DNA from: an uncultured bacterium
GTDB taxonomy: Bacteria; Bacillota; Clostridia; TANB77; CAG-508
DNA: 64,000 nucleotides
NCBI GenBank assembly: GCA_905215935.1
Contig: CAJMRY010000001.1
Span: 321,809 to 385,808 of the forward strand
Direction: 5' to 3'
A model generated the notes under the pieces. The model made no database searches and had not been told where the DNA came from. It saw nothing but the letters and a program-made list of their open reading frames with translations. Positions 8,894-18,944 of the stretch are shown here, piece after piece. Position 1 is the first letter of the stretch; each line of letters opens with the position of its first letter. A program made the position numbers and the translations under genes.

Positions 8894-10079
8894 ATGGGAA
8901 TTAGAGAACGTTTAAGTGGTAATGAAGCTGCAGCTATTGCAATGAAACAAATTAATCCTGATGTAGTAGCCGCTTTTCCTATTACCCCTTCCACTGAAAT
9001 ACCACAATATTTTTCTACTTTTGTTAGCAATGGAGTTGTTGATACAGAATTTGTTGCTGTTGAAAGTGAACATAGTGCTATGACTGCATGTATTGGTGCA
9101 GAAGCTGCTGGTCGGAAGAGCTATGACTGCAACATCAGCAAATGGTTTATCACTTATGTGGGAAATGATTTATATAGCATCTAGCTTAAGACTTCCAATT
9201 GTTATGTCACTTGTAAATCGTGCTGTTTCTGGTCCACTAAATATTCATAACGACCATTCTGATGCAATGGGCGTACGTGATAGTGGTTGGATTATGCTAT
9301 TTAGCGAAAATAACCAAGAAGCTTATGATAATTTATTAATGGCTCACAAAATAGCTGAACATAAAGATGTTTTACTTCCATTAATGGTTTGTCAAGATGG
9401 CTTTATTACATCACATTCTATAGAAAATATTGAATTATTAGAAGATGATATAGCAAAAAAATTTGTTGGAACATATAAACCTGACCATTACTTATTAAAT
9501 CGTAAAGAGCCTATAGCAATTGGTCCACTTGATTTACAAGCTTATTTATTTGAACACAAATATCAGCAATCTGTAGCTATGCAAAATGCTAAAAAAGTAA
9601 TTTTAGATGTATCAAAAGAATTCGAAGAATTAACAGGAAGAAAATATTCTTTCTTTGAAGAATATAAATTAGAAGACGCTGAAATTGCAATTGTTTGTAT
9701 GAATTCAACAGCTGGTACTACAAAATATGTTGTAGATAGTTTAAGAGAAAAAGGAATAAAAGCAGGCCTTTTAAAATTACGAGTATTTAGACCATTTCCT
9801 GCAGAAGAAATTGCAAAAGCATTATCAGAACTAAAAGCTGTAGCAATACTTGATAAAGCAGACTCTTTAAATGCTGCTGGCGGTGCACTTTTCGAAGATG
9901 TTACATCTGCTATGTATGTAAATAAATATCAAGTCCCAATGTGTAATTATATTTATGGTATTGGTGGTAGAGATGTAGCAGCTAAAGATATAGAAAGTGT
10001 TTTTGCAGATTTGCAAAAAATTGCTGCTGATGGAAATATAGAAAATCCTTATCGTTATTTAGGATTAAGAGAAAATTAA
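8894..10079 (+). CDS. porA: Pyruvate/2-oxoacid:ferredoxin oxidoreductase alpha subunit (one in-frame CGG)
   Basis: When the C of the in-frame CGG at 9113-9115 is skipped, this is a complete 394-residue alpha subunit. It begins with a recognisable N-terminal domain (RLSGNEAAAIAMKQINPDVV, FPITPSTEIPQ), followed by VESEHSAMTACIGAEAAG, then G-RAMTATSANGL. The restored glycine (residue 74) lies in the highly conserved AAGxRxxTATSxxGL segment, strongly supporting glycine there. The transketolase C-terminal-like domain follows. Read conventionally the chain would end about 23 residues later, destroying a central catabolic enzyme whose other three subunits are intact. It starts one base after the porD stop. 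Confidence 0.93.
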
Positions 10080-10091
10080 AAATATTTAATT

Positions 10092-10169
10092 AAGCTTGTA
10101 AAAGTAAGTGTGTAAAAAATTATTTATTATTCAAGGCAAATATTTAAAATATACACACTATATAATACA
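10092..10169 (+). repeat. Dispersed repeat B, copy 1 (porA-porB spacer)
   Basis: About 78 bases beginning AAGCTTGTAAAAGTAAGTGTG and ending in TATACACACT closely match the reverse complement of 51178-51256. The GTGTG and CACAC ends can pair, so it may form a stem-loop in the transcript. Confidence 0.6.
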
Positions 10170-10234
10170 CAAGCAATTAATGGTTTATAGGTAAATCCAG
10201 AAAACCTAAATATACTATACAAGGAATGAATAAT

Positions 10235-11200
10235 ATGGCATATAATTTAAAAGAAGTTATTGCTGAAAAACCATCTAGATTTACAGCAGGTCATAGAATG
10301 TGTGCAGGTTGCGGTGCTCCTGTTGTAGGAAGAATGGTTTTAAGAGCATTAAAAAAAGAAGACCATGCAGTTATATCTTGTGCAACCGGTTGTATGGAAG
10401 TATCAACTTTTATTTATCCATACTCAGCTTGGACAGACTCTTTTATACATACTGCATTTGAATGTGCAGCAGCAAATAGTGCTGGAGCAGAAGCTGCTTA
10501 TAAATCTTTAAAAAGACAAGGAAAATTACCAGAAGATGAACATACAAAATTTATCACATTTGGTGGAGATGGTGGTACTTATGATATAGGACTTCAAAGT
10601 TTATCTGGTGCAATGGAAAGAGGTCATGATATGGTTTATGTATGTTATGATAATGGCGCATACATGAATACAGGTATTCAACGTTCTTCTGCAACACCAA
10701 AATTCGCAGATACAACTACAACTCCAGCTGGAACAGTTATTCCAGGAAAAATGCAATCTCGAAAAGATTTAAGTAAAATTATGGTAGGACACCATATACC
10801 TTATGTTGCACAAACAGCTCCACTTAGTAATTTTAAAGATTTATATGAAAAATCTGAAAAAGCAATTTATACAGAAGGTCCAGCATTTTTAAATGTTTTA
10901 GCACCATGTCCTAGAGGATGGGGATATCCTACAGATATGTTAATGGATATTATAAAACTTGCTGTAGAAACATGTTACTGGCCTTTATATGAAGTAATAG
11001 ATGGAAAGTACAAAATAAACTATAAGCCTAAAAATAAGCTACCTATTGAAGAATTCTTAAAACCTCAAAGAAGATTTAAACATATGTTTAAACCTGGAAA
11101 TGAATGGATGATAGAAGAATTCCAAAAAGAAGTAGATTCAAGATGGCAAGAACTTCTTGATTTAGAAGAGATAACAAATAAAACTGATATCTTAGAGTAG
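10235..11200 (+). CDS. porB: Pyruvate/2-oxoacid:ferredoxin oxidoreductase beta subunit
   Basis: This 321-residue TPP-binding subunit has HRMCAGCGAPVVGRM and ATGCMEVSTF, which supply cluster-ligand cysteines, and the TPP/Mg motif FGGDGGTYDIGLQSLSGAM. NTGIQRSSATPKFADTTTTP, the substrate/TPP-proximal segment, follows. The ATG at 10235 is preferred over the in-frame ATG at 10226 because AAGGA lies immediately against the latter but correctly spaced from the former. It is the last gene of the POR operon and is followed by a clear terminator. TGC-GGT and ACC-GGT here contain CGG out of frame and cause no disruption. Confidence 0.94.
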   Translation: MAYNLKEVIAEKPSRFTAGHRMCAGCGAPVVGRMVLRALKKEDHAVISCATGCMEVSTFIYPYSAWTDSFIHTAFECAAANSAGAEAAYKSLKRQGKLPEDEHTKFITFGGDGGTYDIGLQSLSGAMERGHDMVYVCYDNGAYMNTGIQRSSATPKFADTTTTPAGTVIPGKMQSRKDLSKIMVGHHIPYVAQTAPLSNFKDLYEKSEKAIYTEGPAFLNVLAPCPRGWGYPTDMLMDIIKLAVETCYWPLYEVIDGKYKINYKPKNKLPIEEFLKPQRRFKHMFKPGNEWMIEEFQKEVDSRWQELLDLEEITNKTDILE

Positions 11201-11205
11201 AGATA

Positions 11206-11232
11206 AGACTTCGAATTTTATATTCGAAGTCT
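11206..11232 (+). terminator. Terminator of the POR operon
   Basis: A perfect ten-base inverted repeat (AGACTTCGAA / TTCGAAGTCT) with a 7-base loop is followed by a T-rich run just after porB. Confidence 0.85.
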
Positions 11233-11305
11233 ATTATTTTTATGTTTCAGTAGGCTTATAGTATCACTATTTGGCTATTTTGATACTCACAATGTTTTCT
11301 ATATT

Positions 11306-11596
11306 CTACTTTTTGTTTTTTTGTAAAGGAACCACTTTTATTGTATACCCTATTGGATATAATAATTTTATAAGAGTGCTAATCTTAGGAGAAAGTGATA
11401 AACTTTCTATTCTTGCAATTGCTGGTTGCTTTATTCCAGTTTTTTTACTTAAATCTCTTTGCGACAAAGCACATTTCTTTCTAGCTTCTATAGTAGCTCT
11501 TATTATATCCATTTCAATCTGTATCTCTTCTTCTTGCTCTGGGGTTATATCTAATTTTTTTTCTATTTCTTCCCAAGTTAATTCTTTTTTACTCAT
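11306..11596 (-). CDS. HTH antitoxin of a HigBA/RelE-type module
   Basis: This 96-residue protein has a C-terminal XRE-type helix-turn-helix (CALSQRDLSKKTGIKQPAIARIE, about residues 45-66) and an acidic N-terminal region. Such proteins neutralise RelE/HigB toxins and repress their own operon. Its ATG overlaps the toxin stop by four bases, giving the toxin-first order typical of higBA. The last residues (VVPLQKNKK) form a basic tail. Confidence 0.82.
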   Translation of the reverse strand: MSKKELTWEEIEKKLDITPEQEEEIQIEMDIIRATIEARKKCALSQRDLSKKTGIKQPAIARIESLSLSPKISTLIKLLYPIGYTIKVVPLQKNKK

Positions 11597-11951
11597 CGCT
11601 TTCCCCTCCTTTTTTTATAATCTTCTAAATAACTCTTCGCTTTCTCAATTTCTCTTTTAGGTGTCTTCTGTGTTCTTTTTACAAACTGGCTTAATATTAT
11701 AAATTTATTATTATCCCAATATGCGAAAAGTATTCTATCTCTTAATGGTCTTAGTTCCCATATGTCATTATCAAGATGTTTAATATATGGAGTTCCTAAA
11801 CTTAAACCTTGTTCTTTAAGCATTCTCATATATGATATTATCTTATTTAACTTTATATGACTATCTTTAGTTTTTTCTTATTAAGATTTACAATATATTC
11901 TTCCACTTCACTTGTGCCCCTACTGTCCTGATAGAAAATTATTTGATACAT
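11593..11951 (-). pseudogene. RelE/HigB-family toxin, frameshifted in an A-run
   Basis: The start at 11951 follows AAGGAGAACAAT and begins MYQIIFYQDSRGTSEVEEYI, a typical phage-derived Gp49-like/HigB N-terminus. About 27 codons in, a run of A (T at 11871-11876 on the plus strand) is one base short. Adding one A restores KKKTKDSHIKLNKIISYMRM and joins to GTPYIKHLDNDIWELRPLRD and ILFAYWDNNKFIILSQFVKR. The whole would be 119 residues. This lesion is a homopolymer deletion with no CGG nearby, so it is a different event from the CGG sites: either a genuine inactivating mutation or a sequencing error. Confidence 0.75.
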
Positions 11952-12100
11952 ATTGTTCTCCTTTATGCTAATAATGATAACATATTAGTTATCAAATTGT
12001 CAATATATATACCATTTTATTTATACTAAATATAATATCATATTTTATATCATAAATAAAGAACAATATAATCTTCTACAACTATATTGCTCTTATCCTT

Positions 12101-12959
12101 TTAATCTAAATCATATAAATTTTGTTCTATACACATCTGGGCTCTTTTAGCTGTTTTTTCATCTGATGAAAGTGCATTTTTTAAAAACTCTGGATGTGAA
12201 GTTAAAAATTTTCTCATTGTTTCATCTGGATTTTTCATATATTCATTTACCATATTATATTGCTCTTTATTAATAATATTTAATTCCAAAGCTTTATCAA
12301 ATAAACTTTTATCTACTTGTACAATAGACATACATTTTATTCCATTATCCTCCAATACTTTTGCTCCACCTTGCATTCTATCAACACAAGACATACTCCA
12401 CTTAATTTTTGCACCTAATTTTTCTATAACTGGTATCCAAGCACGTGTATAACTTGATGATGTATTTATCATATCAACAATATGTAAAACTCTTTTTCCT
12501 TCAATTTTTTCTACAGTTTTTGTATCTTCAAAATTAGAATCGCTAACTACAGCATTTAAATTTTTATATATTGTTATATGTGGTTTTTTTAGTAATTTAG
12601 CAATCATATAAGAAAAGAACCAATCTCTTCTTTCTCCACCTGAAACATAGTCAATTTCATTAATATCTATATTATCTTCTATTTTGCTCTTCATTTCATT
12701 AATAACATGTCTATAAATTTCATTTTCATCATATTGTTTTTGAACTTTTTCAAACACTTTCTTTGGTAATTCTAGCTCGTTATTTTTTTCTTCATTAATA
12801 CAATTAAGTAAATCTTCTGAATCTTGTTTACTACCATATAAAAACTCTGCATTAATGTAGTATGGTCCTATTTTTCCTGATGTATACCAGAATGGACTAT
12901 TTTCTGGACATATGTTTACAGCATTTGTTTTAAATAAAAATCCGAATAAATTCACTCAT
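12101..12959 (-). CDS. Orotate phosphoribosyltransferase-like protein (CGG at codon 6)
   Basis: This ~285-residue protein resembles type I phosphoribosyltransferases of the PyrE group: FWYTSGKIGPYYINAEFLYG near the N-terminus, YVSGGERRDWFFSYMIAKLL, and the PRPP-site-like VLHIVDMINTSSSYTRAWIP. The last ~70 residues form a separate helical extension. The best-placed start is ATG at 12959 behind AAGGAG. From it codon 6 is CGG (12942-12944), and the frame stops four codons later unless the C is skipped to read ATT-GGA-TTT. A GTG at 12955 would avoid the CGG but has poor ribosome-site spacing. The nucleotide-synthesis role is inferred from fold motifs only. Confidence 0.7.
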
Positions 12960-13285
12960 ATTTCATAATCTCCTTTTTTTGGCATTTTTTTTATATTATA
13001 TTAATTAATCCTTTATGTCAAGAAAAAATGAATAACATTTATGTTAAAAAATTCCTATTCTATATAACACATAGCGATTTTATTTATTGTTCAAATACTA
13101 TATAGAATCTCAATATTTCCTACTATTTAGTAAGTACTAAAGAATCTATATAACACGCTTACTTTACTTTTTCACTTTGTTATTATATAATTCATTCACT
13201 TTTAATTATATAGCGTGACTTTTATAATTTTAAAAATACTTATACTAATATATAAGTTCAATAATTTATAATCATAGGAGGAAAA
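12960..13285. other. Divergent AT-rich intergenic region with short repeats
   Basis: No gene is seen. CTATATAACAC occurs twice (near 13061 and 13152), and an inverted relative, TATATAGCGTG, occurs near 13206. These may be operator-like repeats for the divergent genes, or AT-rich chance. Confidence 0.3.
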
Positions 13286-14624
13286 ATGAAATATCTAAAA
13301 TATGTAATAACTTTTTTTATTATGATATTAATATTTCTACTTTTTTTATTTCTATCTACACTTATAAATAAAGATGATATTTATAATAATATGAAAAAAA
13401 GTGCAGAAATATTATGCGAAGAATACCAAAATTCGCTCAGAAAAGTAGCTAATATAAAAACAGATAATTATACTGAAGCACTTATGTTAAATATTGTTTA
13501 TTCTATGGACTCAAGAGACATTGTAGGCTCAATGCTTTTAGGTAGGAAAAACTTTTGCTATGATTTAAATCAACAAAAAATCGAAGATTCTGTTGGTGAA
13601 CTAGAATCTTCTGCAATTTATGACTTCGGAAAATCTGCAGATCAAATTCGGAGAATTTATATACTCTATAGATAACAATTTTGAAACTTATGTAGAATAT
13701 ACAAGATACTGGCATGGTTATAGTTTTATAATAAAATTATTAATGTTAATGTTCGATTTAGATGGTATAAGAAATCTATTCACAATATTATTAATCGGCT
13801 TATCTATAATATTGTTATATTTAATAAATAGTAAATTAGGAAAGATGTATGTAATTATTTTTTCTGTTGCATTTTGTATGATTGATTATTTTTTATGTGG
13901 ATTAACTTTGCAAGGAGTATTGATAATGATACTTATGCAGGTATCTTCTATTTTTATACTTCATTATCATAATAATATAAAGAAATATATATATGGATTA
14001 TTTTTAATATTGGGAATGCTTACTTGTTATTTAGACTTATTAACGACTCCAATAATTACATTATTTATTCCATTAATTATATATCTTTTATTAGAAAATA
14101 AAGATAGTAATCTTTCTTTATTGGATAATATTAAGATATTAACAAAAATATCTTGTGTATGGGGTATTTCATATATTCTTACAGAGCTAACCAAACTTAT
14201 TATAGTTGATTTAATATACCATAATAATGCATTGCAAAAAAGTTTTGAACAAATAATATATAGAACTGTTTCAAATGATTTAGAAAAATATCACTCTTTC
14301 TTTTTAAACTTCAATGTATTTGATACTATAATGGCAAATCTAAAATTAGCTTTTAATAGACCTAGTATAATCTTATTTACAGGATTAATTGTATATATAT
14401 TGAATCTATTATTAAAAAATAAAAGGAAAAATAATCTAAAGTTTAATGCTTCATCTTTAATATACCTAATAATTTCTATTGTTCCTTTTGTTTGGTATAT
14501 ATTATTTAAAAATCATTCTTATCAACATGCTTTCTTTACATATAGAAACTTAATAATTACAATAATCGGATTCTCTACTTTTTTATTTAATATACTAAAA
14601 AATGACGAAAGGAAGAAAATATGA
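13286..14624 (+). CDS. Polytopic membrane protein, glycosyltransferase-like (one in-frame CGG)
   Basis: With the C of the CGG at 13649-13651 skipped (GAT-CAA-ATT-GGA-GAA), this is one 445-residue membrane protein. It has an N-terminal transmembrane segment, a ~100-residue extracellular loop, and about nine further membrane segments. The loop and topology suggest a GT-C-type glycosyltransferase or flippase partner, but no catalytic motif is certain, so the specific function is unknown. Its stop overlaps the start of the next gene, a clearer GT39-like protein, indicating co-translation. Other CGG strings here (ATC-GGC and two ATC-GGA/TTC-GGA cases) are out of frame and harmless. Confidence 0.6.
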
Positions 14625-16045
14625 AAAAGTTTTTTATTAAAACTTTAGAGTCAATACTTAATGATACCATTTTCAGAATATTATTAATTATATTTTTATC
14701 ATCTATTATATGGATATCATTTTTCAGAAATTCTAATCTATGGTATGACGAATTTTATACAATAAAAATTATTGACAATAATATAAAAGATATCATCTCT
14801 ATAACAGCAAATGATGTCCACCCTCCATTATATTACCTATTACTGAAAATATATACTTTAATATTTGGAACAGGACTAAATACTCTTAAAATTTTTTCAA
14901 TTATTCCATTGGTATTAATACTAGTGCTTAATGAATTGGAAGTACGTAAATTATTTGGTAAACATATAGCTAATACTTTTGTTATTATATTCTTATCATC
15001 ATCTGTTGTTATGCAATACGCAATCGAAATCAGAATGTATTCTTGGTCTATGTTATTCTTATATGGTATGACTTTATATGCAATAAAATACTATCAAAAA
15101 AAAGATGCTTTAAGTATAATTCTAATGACTACTTTTAGTATATTAGGAATATATACTCATTACTATGTTCTATTATCTGCTATAGTATTATATTTGGTAA
15201 TGATATTATATAATGTTAAAGATTTTTATAAATTACTTATTTCGGGCTTAATTAACTTGATTTGTTACTTACCTTGGATAACTATTTTATATAATCAGAT
15301 AATTCAAGTAAAACAAGATTTTTGGATTCCTGAAATAACAGCTTCAACTATTTTACATTATCCATACTATTTATTTACATTAGGAAAGTTTACAAACATA
15401 TACTTAATATTTATTGCATTGATTATTATACTTACTTTTACCTTTATACTAAAAAAAGAGTTTAACTATAAAAAAGAAATTTTAATATGTTTTATTACTT
15501 TTTTAGCTACTTGCATTATTGGTATAACAATCTCTATATTAGTGAAACCTGTTTTTCATGTAAGATATGCTAGCATTAGTATAGTAAGCTGTATGATTCT
15601 TCTTTTATCAATTTCTATAGGAAACATTAAATCGAATAAAATTAGAATTATTATTTCAATACTATTCATTTACTTTGGAATTATTTCATATTCATATAGA
15701 ATGCTTTTAGAATTCGATTTTTCTAAAGAATATATTGATACTGTTAATAAATATATAAATAATAATGATGCAATATTATTCACTTCTGATGTAGATCAAA
15801 GTATTGTTATATCTTACTATTTTGAAAATTATAATTATTATACTTTAAAAACTTATGATAACTCACCATTTAATTACATTAAAGATTTTAATGATGATAT
15901 TTTCAACCAATATGAAAAAGTATTTATTATCCTTTTTAATAATACATATTACAATAATGATAAATATTTACTTGAATATATAGATAATATGAATTTAGGA
16001 GATTGGTGCATATTTAATATTTATCAAATAAAAGAAAAAAACTGA
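14621..16045 (+). CDS. GT39/ArnT-like membrane glycosyltransferase
   Basis: This 474-residue polytopic protein has the first-loop acidic motif NLWYDEFYT (about residues 38-46) and DVHPPLYYLLLKIYTL (about 64-79), characteristic of GT-C/GT39 mannosyltransferase-like enzymes that use polyprenyl-phosphate sugars. About ten hydrophobic segments follow, then a ~100-residue soluble C-terminus. It overlaps the upstream membrane gene by four bases (ATGA). It is probably involved in decorating surface glycopolymers or proteins; donor and acceptor are unknown. A strong terminator follows. Confidence 0.75.
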   Translation: MKKFFIKTLESILNDTIFRILLIIFLSSIIWISFFRNSNLWYDEFYTIKIIDNNIKDIISITANDVHPPLYYLLLKIYTLIFGTGLNTLKIFSIIPLVLILVLNELEVRKLFGKHIANTFVIIFLSSSVVMQYAIEIRMYSWSMLFLYGMTLYAIKYYQKKDALSIILMTTFSILGIYTHYYVLLSAIVLYLVMILYNVKDFYKLLISGLINLICYLPWITILYNQIIQVKQDFWIPEITASTILHYPYYLFTLGKFTNIYLIFIALIIILTFTFILKKEFNYKKEILICFITFLATCIIGITISILVKPVFHVRYASISIVSCMILLLSISIGNIKSNKIRIIISILFIYFGIISYSYRMLLEFDFSKEYIDTVNKYINNNDAILFTSDVDQSIVISYYFENYNYYTLKTYDNSPFNYIKDFNDDIFNQYEKVFIILFNNTYYNNDKYLLEYIDNMNLGDWCIFNIYQIKEKN

Positions 16046-16075
16046 CAGTCCAAGTTTAAGAACTGTCAGTTTTTG
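16038..16075. terminator. Bidirectional terminator
   Basis: AAAACTGACAGT pairs with ACTGTCAGTTTT and is followed by T on the plus strand and A on the other side. It lies between the converging GT39-like gene and the ferredoxin gene. Confidence 0.85.
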
Positions 16076-16076
16076 T

Positions 16077-16247
16077 TTATTCTTCCTCTGGTGCTTCTAC
16101 TGGACAAACTCCAGCACAAGTTCCACATCCTATACATGCATCTTTATCTATTATGTATCTTTCTTCTCCTTGAGAAATACATCCTACTGGACATTCTGCT
16201 GCACATGCTCCACAAGATATACATTTATCTGTAATTTTATATGCCAC
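16077..16247 (-). CDS. Small 2[4Fe-4S] ferredoxin
   Basis: This 56-residue protein begins at a GTG preceded by AAGGTGGTGA. It has two classic cluster motifs, CISCGACAAECPVGCI and CIGCGTCAGVCPVEAP, and an acidic tail (EAPEEE). Bacterial ferredoxins of this size are the electron carriers for enzymes such as POR, encoded about 5 kb away. It precedes the convergent terminator on the minus strand and lies just downstream of ricT. Confidence 0.93.
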   Translation of the reverse strand: MAYKITDKCISCGACAAECPVGCISQGEERYIIDKDACIGCGTCAGVCPVEAPEEE

Positions 16248-16280
16248 TTTACTTCACCACCTTCCACTATATAGTTTATA

Positions 16281-17193
16281 TTATATATCATCATCTATCT
16301 TTTCATTCTTATCTAATTTTTCTAATTCTTCTAATTCTTTAAGATGCTTGCTTTCTTCAGGATCTATTCTTTGTTTTTCTATATTTTTAATAATTTTTAC
16401 ATCTGAAGCATCATATCTCTTATAAAAGAAATCTTCTCCATCTCTAATTTTTACTTTAACTTTTTCTTTTAAAGTTTCTACTTCTTCCACAATTCCTTGT
16501 CCATCTTCTGTTTTTACAATTGCTCCAATTTTAGGTAATCTTTTTATCTTTTCTTCATAAACATCTTGTTCGTATTTTAGACAACACATCAATCTTCCAC
16601 AATTACCAGATATTTTTGCTGGATTCAAAGATATATTTTGTTCTTTAGCCATTTTTATAGATACTGTATCAAAGTTTCCTAAAAAAGAACAACAACATAA
16701 CTCTCTTCCGCAAATACCATTTCCACCTATTCTACGAACTTCATCTCTTACACCTATTTGTCTCAATTCTATTCTTGTTTTAAAAATACTTGCTAAATCC
16801 TTAACCAAGTCTCTAAAATCGATTCTACCTTCAGCTGTAAAATAGAATAAAATTTTACTATTATCAAATTTATATTCTACATCTATTAATCTCATATCTA
16901 GCTTATGCTTTTTAATTTTTTGTTCGCATATTTTTAAGGCTTCTGGTTCTTTTTTCTTGTTTTCTTCATATTGCTTTAAATCTTTTGGAGTAGCCTCTCT
17001 TATTACTTTCTTTAATGTATTTGTTAATTTTTCTTCATTTACTTTTTTATTATCTATTACTACTTTTCCTATTTCTTCACCCATCCCGAGTTTCTACTAT
17101 TACATAATCTTCTTTTTTTATTTGTAGATTGTCTGGATCAAAAAAATATATTTTTCCTGGTTTTCTAAATTTGACTCCTATTACTGTCTTCAT
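16281..17193 (-). CDS. ricT: RicT (YaaT/PSP1 domain) protein (one in-frame CGG)
   Basis: The start at 17193 follows GGGAGGAAATAA and gives a 303-residue protein, with N-terminus KTVIGVKFRKPGKIYFFDP as in RicT. Codon 36 is CGG (17086-17088). Skipping its C gives VETGMGEEIGKVVI, continuing into the cysteine-rich PSP1 core GICGRELCCCSF and ISGNCGRLMCCLKYEQ. RicT/YaaT joins RicA and RicF in an iron-sulfur complex that assists RNase Y-dependent RNA maturation and sporulation phosphorelay. Without the skip, the first 35 residues would be lost and a start invented within the gene. It overlaps the end of holB by 29 bases. Confidence 0.9.
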
Positions 17194-18109
17194 TTATTTC
17201 CTCCCATACTTTGAAAATCAAATGGTCTATACTCATATCAAAGTTACTATTTCCTTTTAATCTTTTTTTAACTTCTTCTATTATTTTTATCACATTAATA
17301 AAACTTTTATTTTGCGTATCTTTCATAAATAAATTATAAAAAGTTGTTATCATATAATCTAATATATCATCAATGGTTTCTTTATTTTTATATAAAACAT
17401 CTGCATTATTAATTATATCTAATATATTGTCTTTTTGAAATCTTTCACAAAGTTTTTCTAACTTTTCATATTCATCATAATTATCCTTAATTTTTATAAG
17501 TTTATTTATACTTCCAGATGCATTTTGTATCATACTTTCTTTAATTTGCTCTTTATCAAAATTCATTTGTGCATACTTTCTTAATTCTTCATTTTTTAAT
17601 TTTTCAAAAATTATCCTCATACATCTAGATTTTACAGTATTTAAAATCTTACTTTCATTAGATAGTACCAAAATAATTATTGCAAATTTTGGTGGTTCTT
17701 CTAATGTCTTTAATAAACAATTTTGAGCTTCTTTTGTCATTAAGTCTGCATCATTTATAATATATACTTTTTTATCTGATACAATTGGTTTTTCTAAAAT
17801 TTTCTCTTGCATTTGTCTAATCTGTTCTATTTTGATAACTTTTCCATCTGGTTTTATTTGAATGCAATCTGGATTATTGTCATTTTCAAATTCTATGCAA
17901 GATTTACAGGTTCTACAATCTATTTTATTTGCTCCTGTACAAAGTAACATTTTAGCAAAATCTCTTGCAAATATAGATTTACCTATTCCATCTATTCCTT
18001 CAAACATATAACTATGAACTGTATTATTAGAGTTTACTATTTTATTTAAAAAAAATTTATTTTTATCATTTCCAATTATATTATCAAAACTCAAAATATT
18101 TTCCTCCAT
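17165..18109 (-). CDS. holB: DNA polymerase III delta-prime subunit
   Basis: This 314-residue clamp-loader subunit has a Walker A-like FEGIDGIGKSIFARDFAK, a zinc-binding cysteine set LCTGANKIDCRTCKSCIEF, Walker B VYIINDADLMTKEAQNCLL and the SRC-type motif NTVKSRCMRII. It loads the beta clamp with tau/gamma and delta. In Firmicutes holB and ricT are adjacent, as here, and the two genes overlap, so they are co-translated. It contains no in-frame CGG. Confidence 0.9.
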   Translation of the reverse strand: MEENILSFDNIIGNDKNKFFLNKIVNSNNTVHSYMFEGIDGIGKSIFARDFAKMLLCTGANKIDCRTCKSCIEFENDNNPDCIQIKPDGKVIKIEQIRQMQEKILEKPIVSDKKVYIINDADLMTKEAQNCLLKTLEEPPKFAIIILVLSNESKILNTVKSRCMRIIFEKLKNEELRKYAQMNFDKEQIKESMIQNASGSINKLIKIKDNYDEYEKLEKLCERFQKDNILDIINNADVLYKNKETIDDILDYMITTFYNLFMKDTQNKSFINVIKIIEEVKKRLKGNSNFDMSIDHLIFKVWEEINEDSNRSQI

Positions 18110-18124
18110 GCTGCTTTTTTAATA

Positions 18125-18811
18125 TTATTCTACTTTACCAAATAAATTAATTGGCCAGAATCTAAATAATACTTTACTTTCTATTTTGCTAATAGGAATA
18201 CATCCAAATCTTCTACAATCTGTAGATTGAGAACGGTTATCTCCCATAGCAAAAACTGTATTTTCTGGAACAATTAAGTCTGTAAATACACCTTCTAGAG
18301 AATCTGTATATACATTTTCATTTAAGTATGGTTCTTCTAATTCTACATCATTAATATATACTTTTCCGTCTTTAATTTTTACATGTTCACCAGGTAGTCC
18401 TATTACTCTTTTTATAAAGCTTACTTTTGGTGTTGGTGTTTCTGTTTCATAATTTTTAGTTTCTAATACATAATATGTAAATTTGCTAAATAGTCCTTCA
18501 GGTTCTTTTTCATATTTTGCAACAGGATTATTTAAATCTGCTTCATCTGCTGGAATATATGATGAACTTGGTGCTTCGAAAGTAATAATTTCTCCTCTTT
18601 TTGGTGTTTCTTTTAATGTTCTAGGTAATCTATTAAGCCATAATCTCTGGTCTTGTTTCAGTGTTGGAAACATAGATGTCTGCTGTACTACAGTAGGAGT
18701 TCCAATAAAATATCTAATTACAATAGCTATGACAACAGCTATAATTATACAAATTATCCATTCTATTATTTCTTTTATTATATTTTTTTGTTTATCAGTT
18801 AATAATATCAT
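18125..18811 (-). CDS. lepB: Signal peptidase I
   Basis: This 228-residue type I signal peptidase has one N-terminal membrane anchor (IIEWIICIIIAVVIAIVIRY) followed by the catalytic serine in QQTSMFPTLKQDQRLWLNRL (about residue 46) and the catalytic lysine in FIKRVIGLPGEHV (about 131). The C-terminal VFAMGDNRSQSTDCRRFG is the conserved box E. It removes signal peptides from exported proteins such as the dockerin and cohesin proteins encoded in this window. A 30-residue insertion between the catalytic residues contains extra acidic sequence. An AAGGAAG site precedes the ATG. Confidence 0.93.
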   Translation of the reverse strand: MILLTDKQKNIIKEIIEWIICIIIAVVIAIVIRYFIGTPTVVQQTSMFPTLKQDQRLWLNRLPRTLKETPKRGEIITFEAPSSSYIPADEADLNNPVAKYEKEPEGLFSKFTYYVLETKNYETETPTPKVSFIKRVIGLPGEHVKIKDGKVYINDVELEEPYLNENVYTDSLEGVFTDLIVPENTVFAMGDNRSQSTDCRRFGCIPISKIESKVLFRFWPINLFGKVE

Positions 18812-18944
18812 TTTTACATTCTTCCTTCCTTATACTTACATAATACATAAATTATACCTTACTTCTATTCTTTTTTCAAGACAATTTCGCTACTATTTTA
18901 GTATAAAAGATTACTATCAAACATTCAAAATTACTAAAAATAGT

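Noticed and set aside
12955..12957. GTG at 12955 as the start of the phosphoribosyltransferase
   Set aside because: It would avoid the CGG, but the ribosome site is too far away, while ATG at 12959 is better spaced.
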